Positions 1-8,109 of a stretch of DNA of 64,000 nt are shown here, piece by piece. Position numbers and translations under genes: made by a program. The notes below the pieces were generated by a model, which searched no databases, was not told where the DNA came from, and worked only from the letters and a program-made list of their open reading frames with translations. Position 1 is the first letter of the stretch. The number at the start of each line of letters is the position of its first letter. The DNA lies in the NCBI RefSeq assembly GCF_001590965.1, contig NZ_BCTW01000016.1:1-64000 (forward strand). The letters run 5' to 3'. Source of the DNA: Novosphingobium lentum NBRC 107847. GTDB lineage: Bacteria > Pseudomonadota > Alphaproteobacteria > Sphingomonadales > Sphingomonadaceae.

Positions 1-495
1 ATCAGCGAGGGCGAACTGCTGCTGGCGCTGACCGCCGCCGCCGTGACCCGCGCGGTGCTGGTCGGCCTGGCCGTGGCGGGCGCGATGGCGCTGTGGCCCG
101 GCGTGGAACTGCGCGCGGTGCATCCGTGGGCGATCGTGTGGTTCGGGCTGATGGGATCGGTGCTGCTGGCGCTGATCGGTTTCCTCACCTCGCTGTGGGC
201 GGAAAAGTTCGATCACAACGCCGCCGTCACCAATTTCGTGATCACGCCGCTGTCGATGCTGTCGGGCACTTTCTACGTCATCAGCAACCTGGCGCCGACG
301 TTCCAGGCGATTAGCCGCGCCAACCCGATCTTCTACGTGATCTCGGGCTTCCGCTTCGGGTTCCTGGGGCAGAGCGACATCGGCGACAGCAACATGGCGG
401 TGCTGCACGGCGCGATCGGGCTGGGCGTGCTCAACGCGGTGCTGGCAGCGGGCATCTACATGCTGCTGCGTTCGGGCTGGAAGCTGAAAAGCTGA
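1..495 (+). CDS. ABC-2 type transporter permease, C-terminal part
   Basis: The reading frame is open from base 1, so the gene starts upstream of the window and only the last 164 codons are visible. The product is a hydrophobic inner-membrane protein with about four remaining membrane segments, for example around GLAVAGAMALW and LMGSVLLALIGFL. The stretch FVITPLSMLSGTFYVISNL followed by NPIFYVISGFRFGF is typical of ABC-2 permeases of the YadH/NodJ kind, where PLxxLSGxFYP-like text precedes the last helices. Such permeases pair with a separate ATP-binding subunit, probably encoded upstream and not visible. The substrate cannot be inferred. The frame closes with TGA and the next gene is convergent. 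Confidence 0.85.
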   Translation: MSEGELLLALTAAAVTRAVLVGLAVAGAMALWPGVELRAVHPWAIVWFGLMGSVLLALIGFLTSLWAEKFDHNAAVTNFVITPLSMLSGTFYVISNLAPTFQAISRANPIFYVISGFRFGFLGQSDIGDSNMAVLHGAIGLGVLNAVLAAGIYMLLRSGWKLKS

Positions 496-529
496 AGGGC
501 TGGTACAGAACCGGCGTTAGCCGGAAAAG

Positions 530-910
530 TCAGTGCCGCAGGCTGCGCCGCAGCAGATACCGTCCGTCAAGGAAACTGTCGAACAGCTCGTCGACCGATG
601 GATGGTCGATCGGCCCGGCCTCCGCATCGCGGGTCAGGTTCTGCTGGCTGACATAGGCAACGTAGCTGCTCTCGCCGTTTTCCGCGAACAAGTGATAGAA
701 CGGCTGTTCGCGGTTGGGGCGCGCGCTTTCGGGGATGGAATCGTACCATTCCTCGCTGTTGGCAAAGACCGGATCGACATCGAACACCACGCCGCGAAAA
801 TCGAACAGGCGATGGCGCACGACATCGCCGATCGTAAACCGGGCCTCGGCCACCGGCGGTGCCGAAATCTGGCGGCCCGCCTGAGGGGAAAAGAAGCGCG
901 CGCGGTCCAT
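530..910 (-). CDS. hspQ: Heat shock protein HspQ (YccV family)
   Basis: Encodes 126 residues matching HspQ, a small beta-sheet protein that in enterobacteria binds hemimethylated oriC DNA and modulates Lon-dependent proteolysis. Visible family text: FTIGDVVRHRLFDFRGVVFD at about residues 26-45, then DPVFANSEEWYDSIPE, QPFYHLFAENGESSYVAYVS and SQQNL. The frame stays open upstream into the tRNA-Ser gene, but that extension is tRNA antisense and unlike the family. I chose the ATG at 910 because it gives a short N-terminal lead before the conserved domain, as in other alphaproteobacterial members. The Shine-Dalgarno sequence is weak, so the start is uncertain by some codons. It is convergent with the ABC permease gene. 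Confidence 0.9.
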   Translation of the reverse strand: MDRARFFSPQAGRQISAPPVAEARFTIGDVVRHRLFDFRGVVFDVDPVFANSEEWYDSIPESARPNREQPFYHLFAENGESSYVAYVSQQNLTRDAEAGPIDHPSVDELFDSFLDGRYLLRRSLRH

Positions 911-1057
911 CTCCCGCCATATAGGATCGCCCGCCGGGCATAACAAGCGACGGGTTCCGCCGGCAGGCAAGGTTTGCTCTTGGCAGATGCGAATCCATGC
1001 GCTAACCGCCCGCTTCCTCGACCGGGGGCGCAGCCGCGCCGCCTTACGACACTTCGC

Positions 1058-1147
<90 letters not shown>

Positions 1148-1180
1148 ATTACTCACCGTAAGACGACGACCGGCGTGACG

Positions 1181-1534
1181 TCAGACCGGCAGGCCGAACC
1201 GGCGCCCGGCCCACATCAGAACAAGGTAGCCGGCCATCGCCACGATGCAGGCGACGGTCAGCGACGGGGCGAAGCCGACGCCCTTTTTCAGCATGGCCGC
1301 CATCACCCCGAACGCGGGCAGCGCGGCGATGACGTACAGCGCGGTGCCCGCCATGAAATCGGCGGCGCGCGCCGGGTCATGCGTATCGCGCCAAAGCCAG
1401 ACCACCGCCAGCAGGCTGGTCAATGGCAGCGACGCGATCAGCCCGCCCCAACCGGGGTTGCGGCGGGCTGCTTCGGAGGCAGCGGCGATGAGCACGCCCG
1501 AGACGAGCGCCTTGATCGCCAGCTGCCACATCAA
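1181..1534 (-). CDS. DUF3147 family small membrane protein
   Basis: A 117-residue integral membrane protein with four predicted helices, approximately at residues 8-22, 30-48, 60-80 and 90-108. The ARRNPGWGGLIASLPLTSLLAVVWLW segment, split here around the GGLIASLPLTSLL core, is typical of DUF3147 proteins. Their function is not known. The gene starts 28 bases after the peroxiredoxin stop on the same strand, so the two are probably co-transcribed. Two adjacent ATG codons (MMW) make the start ambiguous by one codon. Confidence 0.75.
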   Translation of the reverse strand: MMWQLAIKALVSGVLIAAASEAARRNPGWGGLIASLPLTSLLAVVWLWRDTHDPARAADFMAGTALYVIAALPAFGVMAAMLKKGVGFAPSLTVACIVAMAGYLVLMWAGRRFGLPV

Positions 1535-1562
1535 CGTGTGCCCCGGTGCGGGACCGGCGGAA

Positions 1563-2042
1563 TTACAGCTGCTCCAGCATGTATTCGGCCGAGCTCACCT
1601 TGAAGTCGCCAGGCGCTTCGACGTTGAGCTGCTCGACGGTGCCGTCGTTGACGATCATCGAGAAGCGCTGGCCGCGCTTGCCCAGGCCAAAGCCCGAACC
1701 GTCCATGGTCAGGCCCAGTGCTTCGGCGAAATCGGCATTGCCATCGGCCAGCATGGTGATGTCGGACGAACCGCCCGACTTGTTCCACGCGCCCATCACG
1801 AACGCATCGTTGACCGCGGTGCCGACGATCTCGTCGATGCCCTTGGCCTTCAGGTCGGCGGCCTTGTCGACATAGCCGGGCAGGTGCTTGGCCGAGCAGG
1901 TCGGGGTGAAGGCACCCGGGACCGAGAACAGCGCCACGCGCTTGCCCTTGAAGTACTCCGACGACTGGACCGCCTCGGGCCCGCTGTCGGTGGCCTTGAC
2001 CAGCTTCACGTCGGGCAGCTTGTCTCCAACCGCAATCGTCAT
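1563..2042 (-). CDS. Peroxiredoxin, Prx5/AhpE-like thiol peroxidase
   Basis: A 159-residue cytoplasmic peroxiredoxin that reduces H2O2 and organic hydroperoxides. The active-site motif PGAFTPTCSAKHLPGY contains the peroxidatic cysteine at residue 49. No other cysteine is present, so this is a 1-Cys enzyme that would rely on glutaredoxin/glutathione or another external thiol. FALGLTMDGSG-like text (ALGLTMDGSGFGLGKRGQR) and MIVNDGTVEQLNVE fit the Prx5 group of proteobacterial enzymes. The start is supported by AAAGGAATTCCC just before the ATG. The 210-base gap to the divergent exported-protein gene must hold both promoters; I could not assign an OxyR site there. Confidence 0.93.
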   Translation of the reverse strand: MTIAVGDKLPDVKLVKATDSGPEAVQSSEYFKGKRVALFSVPGAFTPTCSAKHLPGYVDKAADLKAKGIDEIVGTAVNDAFVMGAWNKSGGSSDITMLADGNADFAEALGLTMDGSGFGLGKRGQRFSMIVNDGTVEQLNVEAPGDFKVSSAEYMLEQL

Positions 2043-2252
2043 GGGAATTCCTTTCAGGATAGGGGGTCACGGACCTGGGGTGTGCCAGGGTCCGGAAGCG
2101 AGGTCATCGCGTCCGCCGGATATAGGTCGACGGCCATCGGGCGCAACCGCTGCCGATGGTTAAAACCGATTTACCGCGCCTCTTGAACAAAGGGTAAAAC
2201 CGGCAAGGCAGGATGCATCGGGGGACGAAGGGGTCCGCCGGAGACAGGGACA

Positions 2253-2735
2253 ATGAGGAAATCCACTTTTGCGGCGCTTGGCGCTGCGTGTTCGTTGATG
2301 CTGACGCCAGCCGCCCATGCGCAGACGTGCTGGGCGGGCGAGACGCTGGCGGCGGTGAAACTGCGCCAGCTCGACGTGATGCTGATGGTCAGCGCGCTGC
2401 GTTGCCGCACCGGCGCCGACAACTTCCAGGCCGATTACGAACGCTTTCTCAACGCCAACCGCACCGCGTTGAGCGGCGCCAACAACGTGATTCTCGCCGA
2501 TCTGTCGGTCAAGCTGGGCCGTGCGGGCGCGTTCAACGAACTCGACAAGATGAGCGTGTCGATCGCCAACCATTATGGGCAGGCGGGCGACATGAGCTGC
2601 CACGATTTGCGCCAGATAGCCTCCGATCTGGCCGACACCCGGCTTCCCGGGGCGTTGATCGATGCGGCGGACGCGATGGTCAGCGACGATGTGGTCGAGA
2701 CGGCGTGCTCGGTGCGCGTGGCATCGCGGCGCTGA
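2253..2735 (+). CDS. Small exported protein of unknown function
   Basis: A 160-residue protein with a clear Sec signal peptide (MRKSTFAALGAACSLMLTPAAHAQ, cleavage after AHA-Q). The mature part is helical-looking and has four cysteines (TCWAGE, LRCRTG, MSCHD, TACSV), suggesting two disulfides in the periplasm. I do not recognise a domain. It ends 136 bases before ahcY, and the ahcY operator-like palindrome lies in that gap, so the two genes are probably separate transcription units. The start is the first ATG before the signal peptide. The genomic position next to ahcY says nothing firm about function. Confidence 0.72.
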   Translation: MRKSTFAALGAACSLMLTPAAHAQTCWAGETLAAVKLRQLDVMLMVSALRCRTGADNFQADYERFLNANRTALSGANNVILADLSVKLGRAGAFNELDKMSVSIANHYGQAGDMSCHDLRQIASDLADTRLPGALIDAADAMVSDDVVETACSVRVASRR

Positions 2736-2758
2736 GCCCGATCGAGTTCAAACAAGGC

Positions 2759-2778
2759 ATATAAAGTTTTCTTTATAT
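2759..2778. promoter_or_regulatory. Perfect AT-rich palindrome, candidate SahR-type operator
   Basis: ATATAAAG and CTTTATAT form an 8+8 inverted repeat with a TTTT centre, standing out in GC-rich surroundings 94 bases before the ahcY start. ArsR-family SahR regulators, which respond to S-adenosylhomocysteine, are known in Proteobacteria to bind sites upstream of ahcY and methionine genes. The assignment rests on position and symmetry only. The T-rich centre makes a terminator for the upstream gene an alternative, but AT-only arms would make a weak one. Confidence 0.55.
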
Positions 2779-2804
2779 TTGCTTCGCGGTGGATGAGACG
2801 GTAA

Positions 2805-2850
2805 GGGCAGCGCATCCGCGGGCAGGCCGGAAGGCCCGCGCGCTGTGCCC
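2805..2850 (+). promoter_or_regulatory. ahcY: Hairpin in the ahcY leader
   Basis: The untranslated leader can fold into a long hairpin. Outer arms are 2805-2813 with 2840-2850 (2-nt bulge). The inner arms GCGGGC (2818-2823) and GCCCGC (2834-2839) enclose a GGCCGGAA loop. It ends 8 bases before the Shine-Dalgarno AGGAGA. I compared it by eye with the SAH and SAM-II riboswitch consensus and did not see a match, so its role (attenuation, mRNA stability, or none) is open. Confidence 0.35.
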
Positions 2851-2871
2851 TTTCATCCAGGAGACTGCCTC

Positions 2872-4290
2872 GTGGCCACCGTCCTCGACGCCAAGAATGA
2901 CTATGTGATCGCCGATATCGCGCTGGCCGAATTCGGTCGCGCCGAGATCAAGATCGCCGAAACCGAGATGCCCGGCCTGATGGCCCTGCGCGAGGAATTC
3001 GGCGCGTCGCAGCCGCTCAAGGGCGCGCGGATCACCGGTTCGCTGCACATGACGATCCAGACCGCCGTGCTCATCGAGACGCTGACCGCGCTGGGCGCCG
3101 ACGTGCGTTGGGCCACCTGCAACATCTTCTCGACTCAGGACCATGCCGCCGCTGCCATCGCCGCCGCGGGTATCCCGGTGTTCGCGATCAAGGGTGAGAG
3201 CCTCGCCGATTACTGGGATTACGTCGGTCGCATCTTCGACTGGGACGCCGATGGCTCGGGCACCACGGCTAACATGATCCTCGACGATGGCGGCGACGCG
3301 ACGATGTTCGCGCTGTGGGGCGCCCGGCTCGAAGCCGGCGACACCATGGGCGAGCCGACCAATGCCGAGGAAATCGAATTCCAGCGCGCGCTGAAGGCCT
3401 TCATCAAGGCCAAGCCGGGCTACCTCACGATGTCGGTCGCGCACATCAAGGGCGTGTCGGAAGAAACCACCACGGGTGTCCACCGGCTGTACCAGATCGC
3501 CAAGGACGGCAAGCTGCCGTTCCCCGCGATCAACGTGAACGATTCGGTCACCAAGTCGAAGTTCGACAACCTGTACGGCTGCAAGGAATCGCTGGTCGAC
3601 GCGATCCGTCGCGCTACCGACGTGATGCTGGCCGGCAAGGTCGCCTGCGTCGCCGGGTTCGGCGATGTCGGCAAGGGTTCGGCTGCCTCGCTGCGCCAGG
3701 GCGGCGCGCGCGTCATGGTCACCGAAGTCGATCCGATCTGCGCGCTGCAGGCGGCGATGGAAGGCTATGAAGTCGTCACCATGGAAGAAGCGGTCACGCG
3801 CTGCGACATCTTCGTGACCGCGACCGGCAACGAGGACGTGATCACCGCCGAGCACATGAAGGCGATGAAGCCGATGGCGATCGTGTCCAACATCGGACAC
3901 TTCGACAGCGAGATTCAGGTCGCCGCGCTCGACAACTACAAGTGGACCGAGGTCAAGCCGGGCACCGACCTGGTCGAGTTCCCCGATGGCAAGCAGATCA
4001 TCATGCTGGCCAAGGGCCGCCTGGTGAACCTGGGTTGCGGCACGGGGCACCCCAGCTTCGTGATGTCGGCCAGCTTCACCAACCAGACGCTCGCGCAGAT
4101 CGAGCTGTTCACCAAGAACGACCAGTACAAGAACGACGTCTACGTGCTGCCCAAGCATCTCGACGAAAAGGTGGCCGCGCTCCACCTCGAAAAGCTGGGC
4201 GTGAAGCTGACCACGATGTCGAAGAAGCAGGCCGATTACATCGGCGTGCCGCAGACCGGTCCGTTCAAGCCCGATCACTACCGTTACTGA
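2872..4290 (+). CDS. ahcY: Adenosylhomocysteinase (S-adenosyl-L-homocysteine hydrolase)
   Basis: A cytoplasmic NAD-dependent enzyme splitting S-adenosylhomocysteine into adenosine and homocysteine, closing the activated-methyl cycle. It has 472 residues, usual for proteobacterial AhcY. Visible: substrate-domain text [13 protein letters not shown] and [16 protein letters not shown], the [12 protein letters not shown] insertion typical of the bacterial long form, [14 protein letters not shown], the NAD-binding loop [21 protein letters not shown] and the terminal DHYRY. The start is GTG at 2872, supported by AGGAGA 8 bases upstream. An upstream in-frame ATG would add nine residues absent from the family. 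Regulation is probably at the palindrome upstream. A strong hairpin follows the stop. Confidence 0.98.
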   Translation: MATVLDAKNDYVIADIALAEFGRAEIKIAETEMPGLMALREEFGASQPLKGARITGSLHMTIQTAVLIETLTALGADVRWATCNIFSTQDHAAAAIAAAGIPVFAIKGESLADYWDYVGRIFDWDADGSGTTANMILDDGGDATMFALWGARLEAGDTMGEPTNAEEIEFQRALKAFIKAKPGYLTMSVAHIKGVSEETTTGVHRLYQIAKDGKLPFPAINVNDSVTKSKFDNLYGCKESLVDAIRRATDVMLAGKVACVAGFGDVGKGSAASLRQGGARVMVTEVDPICALQAAMEGYEVVTMEEAVTRCDIFVTATGNEDVITAEHMKAMKPMAIVSNIGHFDSEIQVAALDNYKWTEVKPGTDLVEFPDGKQIIMLAKGRLVNLGCGTGHPSFVMSASFTNQTLAQIELFTKNDQYKNDVYVLPKHLDEKVAALHLEKLGVKLTTMSKKQADYIGVPQTGPFKPDHYRY

Positions 4291-4302
4291 TACCAAGGAA
4301 TC

Positions 4303-4340
4303 GTGCGCCTGTCCCATGGGGCAGGCGCACGGCCTTTGCC
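4303..4340 (+). terminator. Probable terminator after ahcY
   Basis: GTGCGCCTG (4303-4311) pairs with CAGGCGCAC (4322-4330). The inner bases add CCC/GGG pairs, giving a 12-13 bp stem with a tiny loop 12 bases after the ahcY stop. Only a weak T-run (CCTTT) follows, so intrinsic termination is likely but not certain. Confidence 0.55.
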
Positions 4341-4403
4341 GCGGATGCCCCTTTCTTGCGGGCGGCATTGTAATCCGCCGCGCCCGCGCATAGCGAAGGC
4401 GCA

Positions 4404-4847
4404 ATGATCCTTCCCCAGACGGCCCTGGTCCTGATCGGCTTGCTCGTTGCGGCGTGGACGCTCGCGGCGGGCTGGATCATGCTGTCCGCGCGCGGCCGGG
4501 TGCGCAAGGCCGAGGCGAGCCAGCGGCTTGCCCGCCGCCTGTCGCGGATGGTCGACGAATCGCCGTCGCTGCCGCTGCTGGTCCGCGCCGACGGGCGGAT
4601 CGAGGGGCCGTCGCGGCTGGCCGGTTGGTTCGGGCTCGATGCCATGCCGGGCTATCTCAGCGAACTCGATGCGGGCCAGCGCGGTCTGGGCGAATCCGAG
4701 CTGCTCCAGTTGAACACCGCCGTGCGCCGCACGCAGAAAACCGGCGAGCCGTTCCGCCTGGCAATCACCCCGCGCGGCGGGCAGCGCAGCCTGGCCTTGC
4801 GCGGTCATCTGGCCGACCCGCAAGTTTCGCCGGGCTCGCCGGGCTGA
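4404..4847 (+). pseudogene. divL: N-terminal fragment of frameshifted DivL-like sensor protein
   Basis: This frame encodes the membrane anchor (ALVLIGLLVAAWTLAAGWIM, residues 7-26) and the first sensory region (RLARRLSRMVDESPSLPLLV...) of a DivL-type kinase. It then stops with TGA at 4845-4847 just after ...VSPGSPG. The next domain continues without pause in another frame (4862-6646). The junction region holds the 9-bp tandem repeat CGCCGGGCT twice. The link between the first and second PAS-like regions also looks shorter than I expect for the family. The cause is an out-of-frame deletion, a true gene split or a sequence error. Confidence 0.7.
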
Positions 4848-4861
4848 TCGAGGCCGCGCCG

Positions 4862-6646
4862 ATGCCGATGTGGTTTCGCGGTCCCGACTTGGCGTTGCGG
4901 CTGGTCAACAGCGCTTATGTCGAGGCGGTCGGGGCTTCGACCGCCGATGCGGTGATTGCCGAGCAGATCGAACTGATCGAGCCGGTCGATGGATTGAACC
5001 CGGCGCAAGTCGCCGGGCAGGCGCGCAGCCGCAAGCTGCCGATCGAACGGCTGGTCACGTCCACCGTCGCCGGCCAGCGTCGCGCGCTGCGGGTGAGCGA
5101 CCTTCCGCTCGGCGATGAGGGCGTGGCAGGCTATGCCGCCGATATCGAGGACGTGGAGGAGCAGGGTCGCCAGCTGCGGCGGTTCCGCGATGCGCAGCGC
5201 CAGATGCTCGACACGCTGTCCGCCGGGATCGCGCAGTTCGACGGCAAGCGCAACCTCGCCTTCGCCAACCAGCCATTCCTGCGCATGTTCGCGATTCCGC
5301 CCGGCTGGCTGCTTGATTCGCCGCCGTTCGACCGGGTGATCGACCGGATGCGCGATGGCGCGCGGCTGCCCGAAGTGCGCGATTTTCCCGACTGGCGGCG
5401 CGAGCGGCAGGGCTGGTTCCTGGCGAGCGAGCCCAAGGAGGAAGCCTGGCATCTGGGCGACGGCACGCATTTGCGCGTGGTCGGTCAGCCGATGCCCGAC
5501 GGCGGGCTGCTGATGATCTTCGAGGATCGCACCGAACAGCTCCAGCTGTCCGCCACGCGCGACACGCTACTGCGCACCCGCACCGCGACGTTCGACAACC
5601 TGTTCGAATCGCTGGCGGTGTTTGCGCCCGACGGCCGGCTGCAGCTGTGGAACCGCAGGTTTGCCGCCGACTGGGGCCTGGACGATGCCTTTCTCGACGG
5701 CCATCCGCGTGCCGACATCCTGCTCGGGCGGCTGGCGCAGAAGCTCAAGCGCCCGGCGCAAGTCGGTACGATCGGGCAGGTCATCCAGGCCGCCACGCTG
5801 GAGCGCAAGCAGAAGAGCGGCCGACTCGCGCTCGCCGACGGCCGCCACCTCGAATTTGCGGGCGTGCCGCTGCCCGATGGCAACGGCATGCTGACCGTGC
5901 TCGACATCACCGATTCGCAGAAAGCCGAGGCCGCGCTGCGCGAACGCAATGCCGCGCTGGTCGAAGCGGACGAGGTCAAGACGCGCTTCATCGCCAACAT
6001 GAGCTACGAATTCCGCACGCCGCTGACCTCGATCGGCGGTTTTGCCGAACTGCTGGCGAGCGGCATCGCGGGCGAGATTTCGGAACAGGGCAAGGAATAC
6101 GTCGCCGCGATCCTGTCCTCGGTCGAACGGCTCGGCGAGCAGATCGAGAACGTGCTCGACCTGTCGCAAAGCGAGGCGGGAACGCTGCCGCTGGCGCGCG
6201 AACCGATCGAGCTGTTTCCCCTGCTGGCGGACGTCGCCAAGGAGCGCGCGGAGCGGCTGGCGCAGGCGGGGCTCAAGCTCGACTTGCGCGGTGACAAGTC
6301 CGTCGGGACGGTCACCGGCGATGCGCGACGGCTGCGCCGGGCGTTCGGGCACCTGCTCGACAACGCCATCGTTGCCACGCCCGAGGGTGGCCGCATTCTG
6401 GTCGAAGCGTCGCGGCGCAAGGCCGGCGCGCGCGTGGTCATCTCGGATTCGGGGCGCGGGATGGAACCGGCGGTGCTCGCGCGCGCGCTGGATGGCCTGC
6501 GCGTCAGCCCCGATGGCCGCACGGTCGAGCGCCGCCAGGGGCTGGGCCTGCCGCTGGCGCGCCAGCTGATCGATGCCCACGGCGGCTCGCTCGAGATGAT
6601 GTCCGAACCGGGCGAGGGCACCAGCGCGATCGTCACGCTGCCGTGA
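4862..6646 (+). CDS. divL: DivL-like PAS-containing pseudo-histidine kinase, main part (frameshifted from 4404)
   Basis: Encodes two or three PAS-type segments (MPMWFRGPDLALRLVNSAY; GIAQFDGKRNLAFANQPFLRMF; LAVFAPDGRLQLWNRRFAADW) and a HisKA-like helix. It continues with an HATPase domain with LLDNAIVATPEGG, DSGRGME and QGLGLPLARQLIDAHGG. The phospho-acceptor position reads NMSYEFRTPLTSI, so the usual His is Tyr (codon 6005-6007). That is the hallmark of Caulobacter DivL, which acts with DivK to control CckA/CtrA rather than as an ordinary kinase. Downstream synteny (tsaE, amgK, murU, addB, addA, trxA) also fits divL. The ATG at 4862 is the first in-frame start after the frameshift. Whether it is used, giving a soluble protein without the membrane anchor, is unknown. 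Confidence 0.8.
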   Translation: MPMWFRGPDLALRLVNSAYVEAVGASTADAVIAEQIELIEPVDGLNPAQVAGQARSRKLPIERLVTSTVAGQRRALRVSDLPLGDEGVAGYAADIEDVEEQGRQLRRFRDAQRQMLDTLSAGIAQFDGKRNLAFANQPFLRMFAIPPGWLLDSPPFDRVIDRMRDGARLPEVRDFPDWRRERQGWFLASEPKEEAWHLGDGTHLRVVGQPMPDGGLLMIFEDRTEQLQLSATRDTLLRTRTATFDNLFESLAVFAPDGRLQLWNRRFAADWGLDDAFLDGHPRADILLGRLAQKLKRPAQVGTIGQVIQAATLERKQKSGRLALADGRHLEFAGVPLPDGNGMLTVLDITDSQKAEAALRERNAALVEADEVKTRFIANMSYEFRTPLTSIGGFAELLASGIAGEISEQGKEYVAAILSSVERLGEQIENVLDLSQSEAGTLPLAREPIELFPLLADVAKERAERLAQAGLKLDLRGDKSVGTVTGDARRLRRAFGHLLDNAIVATPEGGRILVEASRRKAGARVVISDSGRGMEPAVLARALDGLRVSPDGRTVERRQGLGLPLARQLIDAHGGSLEMMSEPGEGTSAIVTLP

Positions 6647-6676
6647 TCGATCCCCGGTCGTGATCGTTCCGTCCGC

Positions 6677-7126
6677 ATGATGATTCCGCTGGTCGATCAC
6701 GACGCCAGCGCCGCGCTGGGGCGCAGGATCGCCGATCGGCTGCGGCCCGGCGATGTCGTGGCGCTGTCCGGCGGGCTCGGCGCGGGCAAGACGACGCTGG
6801 CGCGCGCGATCATCGCCGCGCTGGGCTATGCCGATGAAGTTCCGTCGCCCAGTTTCGCGATCATCGAATGCTACGATCCGCCAGCGCTGCGGCTGCCGCT
6901 GGTCCACGCCGACTTCTACCGGCTGGAAAGTCCCGCCGAAGTCGACGAGCTTGGTCTGGACGATTATCGCGAGGGCGCCGCGCTGCTGGCGGAATGGCCC
7001 GAACACGCAGGCGGCTTCGCGCACGAACCCGGCTGCCTGTCGATCCGGCTCGAAGTTGCGGGAAACGGGCGAACGGCCATTGTGGTCCCCGGTGATGATT
7101 GGCTAGAGCGCGCTCCATGGACCTGA
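6677..7126 (+). CDS. tsaE: tRNA threonylcarbamoyladenosine biosynthesis ATPase TsaE
   Basis: A 149-residue cytoplasmic P-loop protein that works with TsaB/TsaD to place t6A at position 37 of ANN-decoding tRNAs. Walker A GGLGAGKTT is at residues 32-40. The family also shows PSPSFAIIECYD, HADFYRLE and a DELGLDDYREGAALLAEWPE block. The length is normal. It starts 31 bases after the divL stop, and its 3' end overlaps the start of the phosphotransferase gene, so the cluster is read as one operon. Two adjacent ATG codons open the gene. Confidence 0.95.
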   Translation: MMIPLVDHDASAALGRRIADRLRPGDVVALSGGLGAGKTTLARAIIAALGYADEVPSPSFAIIECYDPPALRLPLVHADFYRLESPAEVDELGLDDYREGAALLAEWPEHAGGFAHEPGCLSIRLEVAGNGRTAIVVPGDDWLERAPWT

Positions 7127-8109
7127 ATATTCCTGAAGGCGTCAACGTTTTCCTGGCCGATTGCGGCTGGGGCGGCGCGGCGATCGAACCGCTGCCCGGC
7201 GATGCCTCGTTCCGGCGCTATTTCCGCATCCGCCACACGCGGGGCAGCGCGATGCTGATGCACGCGCCGCCGCCCAACGAGGATCCGCAACCGTTCCTGC
7301 GCGCGGCCCGCTGGCTCGATAGCAATGGCCTGCGCGCGCCGATCGTCATATCCGACGATCTCGATCGCGGCCTGGTGCTGCTCGAGGATTTCGGCGACGT
7401 CCGCATGCGCGAATATCTCGATGCCTGGCCGCAGGACGCCGACGAGATCTACGAAGTGGCGATCGATGCGCTGCTGGCGCTGACCAAGCTGCCGCCGGGT
7501 CCGTTCCTGAGCTACACGCTGGCGGAATACACCCGCGAAGCGCGGCTGTTCGTCGACTGGTATTGCCCGGCGCAGGGTCTCTACGTCGATGGCCGCACCT
7601 GGACCAGCGCCTGGGAGGAAGTGCTCGCGCCGCTGCTGGGGCGGCAGCGCCCGGGGGTGACCGTGCTGCGCGACTACCATGCCGAAAACATCATGCTGAC
7701 CGGCGGGATCGACAAGCAGGGGCTGCTCGATTTCCAGGACGCGCTGGTCGGCCATCCGGCGTACGATCTCGTCTCGCTGCTGCAGGATGCCCGGCGCGAC
7801 GTGGACCCCGAACTGGAAGCGCGGATGTTCGACTATTACGTCGCCAGCGCCAAGCCCGGCCCCGAATTCATGGGCGACTATGCGCGGCTGGGTGCGCAAC
7901 GCAACGCCAAGATCATCGGCATCTTCGTCCGCCTGTGGAAGCGCGACGGCAAGCCGCGCTATCTCGATTACATCCCGCGCGTGTGGGCGCTGCTGGAACG
8001 CGACCTTGCCCACCCCGCGCTGGCCCCGGTGGCGCGGTGGTTCGATGCCAATATTCCCGCCCACCTGCGCGATCCCGCGATCGGGCTCGGCGGCGGTTTC
8101 GCGATATGA
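7117..8109 (+). CDS. amgK: N-acetylmuramate/N-acetylglucosamine kinase AmgK (APH-fold)
   Basis: A 330-residue aminoglycoside-phosphotransferase-fold kinase. Visible: GDASFRRYFRIRH (N-lobe), the ATP hinge LVLLEDFGDVRMREYL, the catalytic loop DYHAENIML and the metal-binding LLDFQDALVGHPAYDLVSLLQD. AmgK phosphorylates the anomeric position of MurNAc (and GlcNAc) for peptidoglycan recycling. This function is supported by the directly following murU, as in Pseudomonas and Caulobacter. I use the ATG at 7117, which overlaps the tsaE stop by 10 bases. An in-frame TTG at 7099 is less likely. The stop overlaps the murU start (ATGA). Confidence 0.9.
   Translation: MDLNIPEGVNVFLADCGWGGAAIEPLPGDASFRRYFRIRHTRGSAMLMHAPPPNEDPQPFLRAARWLDSNGLRAPIVISDDLDRGLVLLEDFGDVRMREYLDAWPQDADEIYEVAIDALLALTKLPPGPFLSYTLAEYTREARLFVDWYCPAQGLYVDGRTWTSAWEEVLAPLLGRQRPGVTVLRDYHAENIMLTGGIDKQGLLDFQDALVGHPAYDLVSLLQDARRDVDPELEARMFDYYVASAKPGPEFMGDYARLGAQRNAKIIGIFVRLWKRDGKPRYLDYIPRVWALLERDLAHPALAPVARWFDANIPAHLRDPAIGLGGGFAI

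Noticed and set aside
2780..2871. SAH or SAM-II riboswitch upstream of ahcY
   Set aside because: I could not match the conserved core bases of either class; only a generic hairpin is visible.
2773..4404. Antisense open frame of about 543 codons opposite ahcY
   Set aside because: ahcY is unmistakable on the other strand; the antisense product is low-complexity and unlike any protein.
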